Assembly (NCBI GenBank): GCA_910576335.1
Contig: CAJTIU010000030.1
Span: 1-54,812 of the forward strand
DNA from: Lachnospiraceae bacterium
GTDB taxonomy: Bacteria > Bacillota > Clostridia > Lachnospirales > Lachnospiraceae
Length of the DNA stretch: 54,812 bases
Reading direction: 5' to 3'
The position numbers and the translations under genes were made by a program. The notes below the pieces were generated by a model, which saw only the letters and a list, made by a program, of their open reading frames with translations, was not told where the DNA came from and searched no databases. Below are positions 33,464-41,014 of the stretch, in pieces; position 1 is the first letter of the stretch; every line of letters starts with the position of its first letter.

Positions 33464-35470
33464 TTATTTTTCCAAAACCATTTTACAGCAGGTGTGGACA
33501 GTCATACCGTAATAAATCAGATAAATGATCAATGTAAGCGCAATAGCCAATATTGTAGGAGCGTATAAAACAAGGCTGTTCGCCAGAAGGTTCTGCATAA
33601 GCGCTGTTTTGTATACTAATGTGGCAAAGATACAGTCTGCCAGTCCGAACAGGAACGGAATGCTAAAAAATGTGATTGCCTGTTTCCTGATGATTTTTTT
33701 AATCTTCCTGTTCGTATATCCCATTCTTGTAAGGATATCGTAATCGGATTTTGAATCGGCTATCGATGAAATGTTATTAAAATACAGGATGCTTCCTGTT
33801 GCTATAAAGAATAATACCACAAGAAAGCCTATCAGCAGGAACGTAGAACTGTTCAGGGAAACCACTTCGTGTATTCTGTGGGAATTGCCCTGCAGGTAAG
33901 GACTTTTATCCAAATATGAAGATAGAGCCTGAAACAGATCCTCGTTACCTGTTATGGAATTTCCATTTATGCTTAAGATTTTTGTTTCGGGGGAAGCATG
34001 TTCAGATATCATGTTGTATAAACTGTCACTTACAATTAAAGTACCAACACTGTTTGCAAATGAAATAGGATTATCTAATGTGGTCATAGTCACAGTGACA
34101 GGTATTTCAGTATTGTTTATGAGCAATGGATAAGTGCTGCCTGTTTCGTCCTTGCCGGAAGCCGGCTGGTATCTTATAAAAATACATTCATTGTTGTTTA
34201 GTGCTGTAAATTGCTCCAAAGCCTTTTGCCGCCCTTGTGCTTTCAGAATGGCAGTATATTCAGAATATGAGATACATTCAAAACCTGCATTCCGAAGGAT
34301 TTTTTCATTGTCAGCATCTCCCTTGGAAGTTCCGACACTGTATTCCATGGGAAGCTGCCCGGCAGTAGAAGTAACTTTATAAATATCGGTCTGCAGGAAT
34401 GTAATATCATCTCCGGAAGAATAGTTGTTCACGATCTCCATGATTGCGGACAGATCGCTCTCCTTTTCAATACGGCACTCGATTTCTGACGGCGCAATGC
34501 GGGATATTGCAGCGATAGGATAATACAGGGTCAGAGCCATAATACTTGAAACGGTCAAAGTTGCGGCTGACAGTAATGTGAGCATGATCAGCGTTTTTGA
34601 ATTGGAACGCATCCGGTATATAAAACCCGGTGAAGTAATGATTCTTGTTTCCGTATAAAATTTCTTCTTATTTTTCTTGCCAGTCTGTACCGCATAAGGG
34701 AGAAAAGATGCAATAAAAAGCACTGTCCCAAAAAGAATGAGTGTAAATGTAAGCATTCCAACAGCATAAAAACCGACTGAAAACCAGACAGATTTTTCGC
34801 CCCGTAAGATGTCAAGGGCAATACAGTATCCCAAAATGACAGATACAAACCCGATTATGGAAGGAACGGCATGAAACTTTGTCTGCTTTTCCGCACTTTT
34901 TTCAAACCGCACTAAATCCATAAGGGAAGATTTAAAAAGAAATCTGCTGTTGGACAGCGATAATATGATAATAATGGCAAAAACAAAACATGCCGTCTTT
35001 ACCATAGCATTCAAGTTAAAAAACGGTATTTCTGAATTGTTGACTGTCAAGTTCAATAATTTTGTAATGCCAAACACAATGCCTTTATGAAACAGACCGC
35101 CCAAAAGGATTCCGATTACGAAAGCCCCGAAACAGGAGAGCAGATTTTCTGCTGTAAGCAGGGACAGTATCGTGGATTTCCGGTATCCTAATAATGCATA
35201 AATACCTAATTCCTTTGTACGTCGGCGCAGGAAGAAACGGTTTGAATATGACATATAAAAAATAACGAATGCCATAAGGAATATAGAAATCGTGTTGCAC
35301 ATGGTTTCCACCCGCCCGTCGCCTGATATTTTCTCAAGCATAACTTTATTCATGGAAAATGAAGTAAATGCAAAAAAAATAGTAATCACAAAGGAAATGG
35401 ACAATAAATAAAGGGCATAAAAGGAAAAATTATTTTTTAGGTTCTTAAGTGCCATAGATAAATGATTCAT
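33464..35470 (-). CDS. FtsX-type ABC transporter permease (BceB-like)
   Basis: A 668-residue permease with the BceB layout: about ten membrane spans (for example around residues 20-40, 55-80, 105-130, 150-175, 200-215, 230-260, 285-310 and three near 540-660) and a large extracellular domain between spans 7 and 8 (about 310-530). The FtsX-type segments (KELGIYALLGYRKSTILSLL and DYDILTRMGYTNRKIKKIIR) are visible. BceAB-type transporters detoxify bacitracin, lantibiotics and other peptides at the cell wall. ATG 35,470 is chosen because AAAGGTAGGG precedes it. The ATPase gene is ten bases upstream. Confidence 0.85.
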   Translation of the reverse strand: MNHLSMALKNLKNNFSFYALYLLSISFVITIFFAFTSFSMNKVMLEKISGDGRVETMCNTISIFLMAFVIFYMSYSNRFFLRRRTKELGIYALLGYRKSTILSLLTAENLLSCFGAFVIGILLGGLFHKGIVFGITKLLNLTVNNSEIPFFNLNAMVKTACFVFAIIIILSLSNSRFLFKSSLMDLVRFEKSAEKQTKFHAVPSIIGFVSVILGYCIALDILRGEKSVWFSVGFYAVGMLTFTLILFGTVLFIASFLPYAVQTGKKNKKKFYTETRIITSPGFIYRMRSNSKTLIMLTLLSAATLTVSSIMALTLYYPIAAISRIAPSEIECRIEKESDLSAIMEIVNNYSSGDDITFLQTDIYKVTSTAGQLPMEYSVGTSKGDADNEKILRNAGFECISYSEYTAILKAQGRQKALEQFTALNNNECIFIRYQPASGKDETGSTYPLLINNTEIPVTVTMTTLDNPISFANSVGTLIVSDSLYNMISEHASPETKILSINGNSITGNEDLFQALSSYLDKSPYLQGNSHRIHEVVSLNSSTFLLIGFLVVLFFIATGSILYFNNISSIADSKSDYDILTRMGYTNRKIKKIIRKQAITFFSIPFLFGLADCIFATLVYKTALMQNLLANSLVLYAPTILAIALTLIIYLIYYGMTVHTCCKMVLEK

Positions 35471-35480
35471 GGGTACTTCC

Positions 35481-36230
35481 CTACCTTTCTGTGTCGAATT
35501 TTGCGGTTGTCTGTGCAATGGATTCATAGAATGTACGCCTGTCAGCATTTTGTTTCAATAATTCCTGAATGATGCAGCCGTCTTTAAAAATCAGGATGCG
35601 GTCAGCAAAACTTGCAGCATAAGCATCGTGTGTGACCATTAGTATCGTAGTATGGAGACTTTCGTTTGATTCCTTTAAAGTGTTCAGCAAATCTGTTGCG
35701 GAACTTGAATCCAATGCCCCAGTCGGTTCGTCTGCAAATAAAATGCTTGGACGTTTCACAATAGCCCTTAGAGCAGAAGCACGCTGCCTTTGCCCGCCTG
35801 AAAGTTCATCTGGATATTTATCTAACTGTGCGTCAATACCAAAGCTTTTCGCCAGGCTCCGTATCATATTTTCTATTTTTTGGGGCGGGAGTTTCTGTAA
35901 AGTCAGTGGAACAGCGATATTCTCCAAAATAGTAAGGCTGTCTAACAGCAGATATTCTTGAAAAATGAAACCTAGATTATCCCTGCGGAAATCCGCTGCT
36001 TTGGAATCAGTCAGATTTTTAAGATTGATACCGTTTATTGTAATGCTGCCGCTTGTGGGTGTATCAATCGTAGAAAGAACATTAAGCAATGTGGTCTTTC
36101 CTGATCCGGAAGCCCCCATAATGGCGATAAATTCGCCGTCCGTTACGCTGAACGATACTTTGTTAAGGCTTGGGTGCTGTGATTTTGCATAAATTTTAGT
36201 TACGTTTTTCGCTTCCAATAATGTAGCCAT
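35481..36230 (-). CDS. ABC transporter ATP-binding protein (BceA-like)
   Basis: A 249-residue ATPase that powers the FtsX-type permease encoded next to it. Walker A GASGSGKTTLL (about residues 38-48), Q-loop FIFQEYLLL (about 89), signature LSGGQRQRASALRA (about 142-155), Walker B SILFADEPTGALD (about 160-172) and the H-loop VTHDAYAA (about 198) are all intact. GAAGCAAAGGAGAA-type sequence precedes its start. Sequence in this gene and its partners is visibly AT-richer than the flanking hemZ and hisS, in line with acquisition. Confidence 0.9.
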   Translation of the reverse strand: MATLLEAKNVTKIYAKSQHPSLNKVSFSVTDGEFIAIMGASGSGKTTLLNVLSTIDTPTSGSITINGINLKNLTDSKAADFRRDNLGFIFQEYLLLDSLTILENIAVPLTLQKLPPQKIENMIRSLAKSFGIDAQLDKYPDELSGGQRQRASALRAIVKRPSILFADEPTGALDSSSATDLLNTLKESNESLHTTILMVTHDAYAASFADRILIFKDGCIIQELLKQNADRRTFYESIAQTTAKFDTER

Positions 36231-36361
36231 TTCTTTTATTCTCCTTTGCTTCTTGATAACAGTATTGTAATTTGGGGGCTGTAAAAAAGAATGAGTAAAT
36301 CACGCAGATTTAACCCATTACCTCCGCTTCTCATCGCTTATGATATGCCCTTCCTCTATGG

Positions 36362-36734
36362 TTATGATGCCGTTTGGCAATTCCAGGCGAACGGACGATC
36401 ATGACCTCCATTCAGCAGATTTTTAGCCCTTATTGTCCCGTTTTGATGTTCTATAATCTCTTTTGACAATGCTAAGCATATCCTAATGCCGCTTCCACGG
36501 ATATTACCGCCCGCATTATGCTCCATACAGTTTTTCATTACATTTATAATTGCTTCCATAGTCCGGTTTAAATCGGCTGTCACTGCCATCTCCCCTGATT
36601 CCGGAATATCAATGAAAGTGCCGGAATCTGCAAATAATTCCTGCAAATTGTCTGCCGCGATAAAGAAATGGCGGTAATAGGAGTTTTTATGTGATGTGCA
36701 ATATTGGATAGATTCTCGGCAAAATCATTTCCAA
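36362..36734 (-). pseudogene. Broken sensor histidine kinase (BceS/VanS-like)
   Basis: Reading from 36,734 downwards, an H-box (NLSNIAHHIKTPITAISLS) is followed by a frameshift near 36,655, then NVMKNCMEHNAGGNIRGSGI and ALSKEIIEHQNGTIRAKNL. About 40 residues between the N box and the final G box are deleted, and the end is frameshifted after LLNGG. This is the relic of an OmpR-type sensor kinase, the kind that normally partners BceAB transporters. Between it and the ATPase gene (36,231-36,361) a second short relic (NGIITIEEGHIISDEKRR) resembles an ABC ATPase end. Confidence 0.75.
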
Positions 36735-36874
36735 CCCACTTATTCATTCGCAAAAACCGTGCTGACGCACTCTTGCGCCTGCTAACGCAGACGCTTTTTG
36801 CTCATTAATAAGTGGGTTGCTGATTCAACAGGTCATTTTCATTGCAATAAATTGCATGAAAATGACCTGTTGAA
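36732..36874. repeat. Two adjacent inverted repeats
   Basis: CAACCCACTTATT (36,732-36,744) has a perfect complement at 36,807-36,819, and directly after it TTCAACAGGTCATTTTCAT (from 36,824) pairs with ATGAAAATGACCTGTTGAA (to 36,874). The first pair begins exactly where the kinase relic loses homology, so it may be the end of a small mobile or rearranged segment. The stretch 36,875-36,988 only holds the RHH promoter region. Confidence 0.6.
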
Positions 36875-36988
36875 GCGCAACCGCACAGTTGGGAATATTT
36901 AGAGGGCTTTAAATCGAATAACTATCTGAAAATTCTACTTGACATTTTTGTATGACAAAAATATAATGGTCATAAGGAGGGATGCGCA

Positions 36989-37162
36989 ATGGCGAAAGCA
37001 GGAAGACCGAAGGCTGACGTTACGAAAGAAAAGGTTGTCAGCGTCAGAATGAAGCCAGAGGACTATGAGAAATTAAAAAAATATGCGGATTCTTCTGAAA
37101 TGACTGTTACTCAGGTGGTGCAGAAAGGTGTTTCAATTATCTTGGATAACGAAAAGCACTGA
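36989..37162 (+). CDS. Ribbon-helix-helix DNA-binding protein
   Basis: A 57-residue basic protein. VVSVRMKPEDYEKLKKYADS followed by MTVTQVVQKGVSIIL is a CopG/Arc-type ribbon-helix-helix fold. AAGGAGGG precedes ATG 36,989. Such proteins on small elements act as autorepressors, antitoxins or excision regulators. It lies just before the truncated integrase, so an accessory role for that integrase is possible, but not demonstrated. Confidence 0.8.
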   Translation: MAKAGRPKADVTKEKVVSVRMKPEDYEKLKKYADSSEMTVTQVVQKGVSIILDNEKH

Positions 37163-37198
37163 TGGATTCTCTCCCTGGCAATGAAAGGAGGAATACAT

Positions 37199-37414
37199 AT
37201 GGCATCACGAAAAGACAAGAAAGGCAGAGTGCTTCGGAAAGGGGAATCGTATAGCGATTCAAAAGGAATGCATTTGTACCAATGTAATGACCGGCTTGGC
37301 ATTATTATGGAGGAGAAACAGACTATCATCGCGGCAGGAGCAGGGGCTTCCACGAAGCCTGTGTTTGATGAACCGGTAGAAAATCCTGCGAATAAGAATA
37401 AGAAGCAAGGCTGA
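37199..37414 (+). pseudogene. Tn916-type integrase N-terminus fused to hemZ fragment
   Basis: AAAGGAGG and ATG 37,199 start a 71-codon frame. Its first 34 residues (RKDKKGRVLRKGESYSDSKG, then MHLYQCNDRLG) resemble the arm-type DNA-binding start of Tn916-family tyrosine integrases. After residue 34 the frame changes identity and reads IIMEEKQTIIAAGAGASTKP, which matches HemZ residues about 411-430. The catalytic integrase domain is missing entirely. This chimera marks the right boundary of the island inserted between hemZ and hisS. Confidence 0.7.
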
Positions 37415-37491
37415 TCCGGCTAAAGAATGTAAAGGCCATTGAAGCCTGCATAAACCGCGTTGATGAAATGATAGAACGAAAGGGAGAATGA
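37301..37491 (+). pseudogene. Second, degenerate hemZ 3' end
   Basis: From 37,301 the sequence encodes IIMEEKQTIIAAGAGASTKP and, after a frameshift near 37,412, RLKNVKAIEACINRVDEMIE to a stop at 37,491. Both parts align with the intact HemZ C-terminus (MEEKQTIVACGAGSISKRV and RCENVKDIASFIERIDEMIE). The stop lies three bases before the hisS start, the ancestral hemZ-hisS arrangement. This is likely the displaced native gene end. Confidence 0.75.
37307..37326. repeat. Right 20-base direct repeat of the hemZ island (attR candidate)
   Basis: An exact copy of the 20 bases at 30,803-30,822. It lies at the junction between integrase-derived and hemZ-derived sequence. Confidence 0.65.
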
Positions 37492-37493
37492 CT

Positions 37494-38744
37494 ATGGCGT
37501 TAAAGAAAAAACCGGTAACAGGCATGAATGATATGATGCCGCGGGAGATGGAGATACGGGATTATCTGATTCAGATGATAAAGGATACTTATAAGACCTT
37601 TGGATTTCAGTCCATGGAGACACCCTGTGTGGAACACATTGAGAACCTGTGCAGTAAGCAGGGAGGGGATAACGAAAAATTAATTTTCAAGATTATGAAG
37701 CGGGGACAGAAGCTTAAGATTGATGAAGCGAAGGAGGAGAATGATTTGGCAGACAGCGGGCTGCGATATGATCTTACAGTGCCTCTTGCAAGATATTACG
37801 CGAATCACGCAAATGAGCTGCCCTCTCCCTTTAAGGCACTGCAGATTGGAAATGTATGGCGTGCGGACCGTCCGCAGAGAGGACGCTTCCGCCAGTTTAT
37901 GCAGTGCGATATTGATATTTTGGGAGAACCGGGGAATTTGGCAGAGATTGAACTGATCCTGGCTACAACGGCGATGCTTGGAAAGATAGGCTTTCAGAAT
38001 TTTACAGTATGTATTAATGACCGGAACATTCTGAAATCCATGGCAGCATATAGCGGTTTCCAGGAAACAGATTTTGACGAAGTGTTCATTATTTTGGATA
38101 AGATGGATAAGATTGGAAAAGATGGGGTGGCTTCGGAACTTTTGGAGCTTGGCTATCAGAAGGAGAACGTGGATACGTATCTCGGACTGTTTGATGATAT
38201 TACACCGGATGCATCAGGAATCCGTGATCTGAAGGCGAAGCTTGGCGAATTCTTAAGTGATGAGACGGCGGATGGCATGGACTTCATTCTGTCCAGTGTG
38301 GATGCTGCAAAGGAATGCGACTTTAGACTAAAATTTGATCCCACACTCGTAAGGGGGCAGTCTTATTATACAGGCACGATCTTTGAGGTGGTTATGGATG
38401 ATTTTGGCGGTTCCGTTGCAGGGGGAGGGAGATATGACAGGATGATCGGGAAATTTACAGGCCAGGATACCCCGGCGTGCGGTTTTTCTATTGGATTCGA
38501 GAGAATCGTAATGCTGCTTCTTGAAAATGGTTTTGCGGTGCCGGGATGCGGTGAGAAGAAAGCTTATCTGCTGGAAAAACGGCTTCCGAAGGAAGAGGTT
38601 CTCAGGGTGCTTTCTCTTGCAAAGGCAGACCGGGAGGCAGGAAAGCAGGTGTTGATCGTGAATATGAAGAAGAATAAGAAGTTTCAGAAGGAGCAGCTGG
38701 CAGCGGAGGGCTATACAGACATTGCAGAGTGCTATTCTGACTAA
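37494..38744 (+). CDS. hisS: Histidyl-tRNA synthetase
   Basis: A 416-residue class II aminoacyl-tRNA synthetase charging tRNA-His. Motif 1 and 2 regions are visible (FGFQSMETPCVEHIENL, RYDLTVPLARY at about residue 90, GNVWRADRPQRGRFRQFMQCD about 118-138), as are the histidine-specific signature LVRGQSYYTGTIFEVV (about 282) and motif 3 (GFSIGFERIVMLL about 328). A short C-terminal anticodon-binding domain follows. ATG 37,494 is preferred over 37,488, which sits too close to the GGGAG box. Confidence 0.95.
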   Translation: MALKKKPVTGMNDMMPREMEIRDYLIQMIKDTYKTFGFQSMETPCVEHIENLCSKQGGDNEKLIFKIMKRGQKLKIDEAKEENDLADSGLRYDLTVPLARYYANHANELPSPFKALQIGNVWRADRPQRGRFRQFMQCDIDILGEPGNLAEIELILATTAMLGKIGFQNFTVCINDRNILKSMAAYSGFQETDFDEVFIILDKMDKIGKDGVASELLELGYQKENVDTYLGLFDDITPDASGIRDLKAKLGEFLSDETADGMDFILSSVDAAKECDFRLKFDPTLVRGQSYYTGTIFEVVMDDFGGSVAGGGRYDRMIGKFTGQDTPACGFSIGFERIVMLLLENGFAVPGCGEKKAYLLEKRLPKEEVLRVLSLAKADREAGKQVLIVNMKKNKKFQKEQLAAEGYTDIAECYSD

Positions 38745-38787
38745 AAGGACAGCAGAAAACGAACCAATACGAGAGGAGAATACAGAC

Positions 38788-40575
38788 ATGGCAGAGTCAA
38801 TGAAAGGATTAAAGAGAACACACCGATGCAAAGAACTGTCTGGGGCCAATATTGGTGAGACAGTTACGATTATGGGGTGGGTACAGAAAAACAGGAATAA
38901 AGGAGGCCTCGTGTTCGTGGATGTGAGGGATCGGTCCGGCATTATCCAGGTAGTATTCGAGGAAGGAAGATCAGAGGCTGCGCTGATTGAGAAGGCGGCA
39001 AAGCTTCGGGCGGAATATGTCGTAGCAGTAACTGGAAGGGTAGAGAAGCGCGCTGGTGCAGTGAACGAGAATCTTGCTACCGGTGAGATTGAAATTATAC
39101 CGGATGAACTTAGGGTACTTTCAGAATCTGAGACGCCCCCGTTTCCCATTGAGGAAAATGTAAAGACAAAGGAAGAAGTGCGTCTGAAATACAGATATCT
39201 GGATCTGAGAAGGCCGGACATGCAGAGGACGCTGATGATGAGAAGCCGGGTGGCAACCCTTACCCGCCAGTTTCTGGCAGAGGAAGGGTTTTTAGAGATT
39301 GAGACTCCGGTGCTGATCGGAAGTACGCCGGAAGGGGCAAGGGACTATCTGGTGCCAAGCAGAATTCACCAGGGACATTTTTATGCACTGCCCCAGTCTC
39401 CCCAGCTGTTCAAGCAGCTTTTAATGTGTTCTGGATGCGACCGGTATTTTCAGCTTGCAAAATGTTTCCGTGACGAGGACCTCAGGGCGGATCGTCAGCC
39501 GGAATTTACACAGATTGATATGGAGCTGTCCTTTGTAGATGTGGATGATGTGATTGATGTCAACGAGCGCCTTCTCGCAAGAATTTTTAAAGAGGTTCTG
39601 GGAAAGGAGATTCCACTGCCTATTCCTAGAATGACCTGGCAGGAGGCAATGGACCGCTATGGCTCAGACAAGCCGGATATCCGCTTTGGCATGGAGCTTC
39701 AGAATGTGACAGAGGTTGTGAAGAACTGCGGTTTCGCGGTGTTTAAAGGAGCCATAGAACAGGGAGGAACTGTCCGGGGAATCAATGCGAAAGGCCAGGG
39801 TGCGATGCCCCGTAAAAAGATTGACAAGCTGGTAGAGTTTGCAAAGGGGTATGGCGCAAAGGGACTCGCCTATATCGCTCTTCAGGAGGATGGTACAGTA
39901 AAATCCTCTTTTGCCAAATTCATGACAGAGGAGGAGATGGGTGCGCTTATAGAGGCAATGAAAGGGGAAAACGGGGATCTGCTCCTCTTTGCCGCAGATC
40001 AGAATAAGGTTGTGTGGGATGTGCTTGGAGCACTCAGGCTTGAGCTTGCCCGCCAGATGGAGCTTGTGGATAAGAATGATTACCGGTTCCTGTGGGTGAC
40101 CGAATTCCCGCTTCTTGAGTGGAGTGAGGAGCAGGACCGCTTTGTAGCCATGCATCATCCGTTTACCATGCCTATGGAAGAGGATCTTCCTTTTATTGAC
40201 AGCGACCCGGGCAGAGTGCGGGCAAAGGCCTATGATATTGTGCTGAATGGAACAGAGCTTGGAGGCGGCAGTGTCCGGATTTTTAATCCTGAGATACAGA
40301 ATAAGATGTTTGAGGTTCTGGGATTTACACCGGAGCAGGCAAATGAACAGTTTGGATTCCTCCTTACGGCATTTAAGTATGGCGTGCCGCCCCATGCCGG
40401 ACTGGCATATGGCTTCGACAGGCTGATTATGCTTATGGCAAAGCAGGAGAGTATCCGGGATGTGATTGCCTTCCCGAAGATCAAGGATGCATCTGACCTT
40501 ATGACAGAGGCACCTACGAGAGTGGATGAAAAACAGCTGGAGGAGCTGGGGCTTGTCATCCGGCAGGAGAAGTAG
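38788..40575 (+). CDS. aspS: Aspartyl-tRNA synthetase
   Basis: A 595-residue bacterial-type class IIb synthetase. The N-terminal OB anticodon-binding domain (GWVQKNRNKGGLVFVDVRD, residues about 31-50), motif 2 (FRDEDLRADRQPEFTQID, about 226-244), the GAD insertion domain (about 290-420) and motif 3 (GLAYGFDRLIML, about 536) are complete. AGAGGAG precedes ATG 38,788, 43 bases after hisS, so the two form an operon. A hairpin at 40,587-40,622 ends it. Confidence 0.95.
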   Translation: MAESMKGLKRTHRCKELSGANIGETVTIMGWVQKNRNKGGLVFVDVRDRSGIIQVVFEEGRSEAALIEKAAKLRAEYVVAVTGRVEKRAGAVNENLATGEIEIIPDELRVLSESETPPFPIEENVKTKEEVRLKYRYLDLRRPDMQRTLMMRSRVATLTRQFLAEEGFLEIETPVLIGSTPEGARDYLVPSRIHQGHFYALPQSPQLFKQLLMCSGCDRYFQLAKCFRDEDLRADRQPEFTQIDMELSFVDVDDVIDVNERLLARIFKEVLGKEIPLPIPRMTWQEAMDRYGSDKPDIRFGMELQNVTEVVKNCGFAVFKGAIEQGGTVRGINAKGQGAMPRKKIDKLVEFAKGYGAKGLAYIALQEDGTVKSSFAKFMTEEEMGALIEAMKGENGDLLLFAADQNKVVWDVLGALRLELARQMELVDKNDYRFLWVTEFPLLEWSEEQDRFVAMHHPFTMPMEEDLPFIDSDPGRVRAKAYDIVLNGTELGGGSVRIFNPEIQNKMFEVLGFTPEQANEQFGFLLTAFKYGVPPHAGLAYGFDRLIMLMAKQESIRDVIAFPKIKDASDLMTEAPTRVDEKQLEELGLVIRQEK

Positions 40576-40586
40576 CAGTTATTTTA

Positions 40587-40622
40587 CCGGGAGACAGATG
40601 GTTATGCCTGTCTGCCTCCCGG
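40587..40622 (+). terminator. Hairpin after aspS
   Basis: CCGGGAG pairs with CTCCCGG, and inside it ACAG with CTGT, 12 bases after the aspS stop. There is no strong T run. Confidence 0.6.
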
Positions 40623-40685
40623 ACTGGTTTATAAAAAAGAATGGAGCACATCAAGATAAAAAAATGAAAAAATTAAAAAAAAGTG

Positions 40686-40714
40686 TTGACAGGCAATGTA
40701 TTTAGTGATATAGT
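40686..40714 (+). promoter_or_regulatory. Promoter of tRNA-Gly
   Basis: TTGACA (40,686-40,691), 17-base spacer, TATAGT (40,709-40,714), about 40 bases before the tRNA: a near-consensus promoter. Confidence 0.8.
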
Positions 40715-40754
40715 ATATATTGTTCAAGGGAACAGTACTTAAGAAATAAGTAAT

Positions 40755-40827
40755 GCGACAGTGGCTCAGTTGGTAGAGTACGACCTTGCCAAGGTCGGGG
40801 TCGCGGGTTCGAACCCCGTCTGTCGCT
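40755..40827 (+). tRNA. tRNA-Gly (anticodon GCC)
   Basis: GCGACAG and CTGTCGC form the acceptor stem, the anticodon arm is GACCTTGCCAAGGTC with anticodon GCC, and the T arm contains GGTTCGAACCC. CCA is not encoded. The stretch from 40,828 to 41,014 shows nothing else recognisable. Confidence 0.95.
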
Positions 40828-41014
40828 TTAGAGAACACCAAAGAGAGAAGCTTTATGTATAGCTTTTCAGAGAAGCGTAATCAAAGGTGTGATCATGAAA
40901 TGGGTATTAATAATTGTCTGAGTAATATGTTTAGATGATTATTTATACTCTTTTTTTATACGTAAGTTTCTTTTTTTGATAACGGAGAACAAAAGCTGGG
41001 TTAGGAGAAGATTT

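Noticed and set aside
37181-37414. The 37,199 frame as a real independent gene
   Set aside because: Its two halves match the starts and ends of two unrelated proteins and the second half continues out of frame to the hisS border, so it is a junction product.
38328-39221. Minus-strand 297-codon ORF across hisS and aspS
   Set aside because: It crosses two unmistakable tRNA synthetase genes and has a biased antisense composition.
39664-40395. Minus-strand 243-codon ORF inside aspS
   Set aside because: It is entirely antisense to conserved aspS motifs.
40755-40827. tRNA-Gly as integration site of a mobile element
   Set aside because: No integrase lies next to it and no duplicate of its 3' end was noticed; the flanking genes are ordinary.
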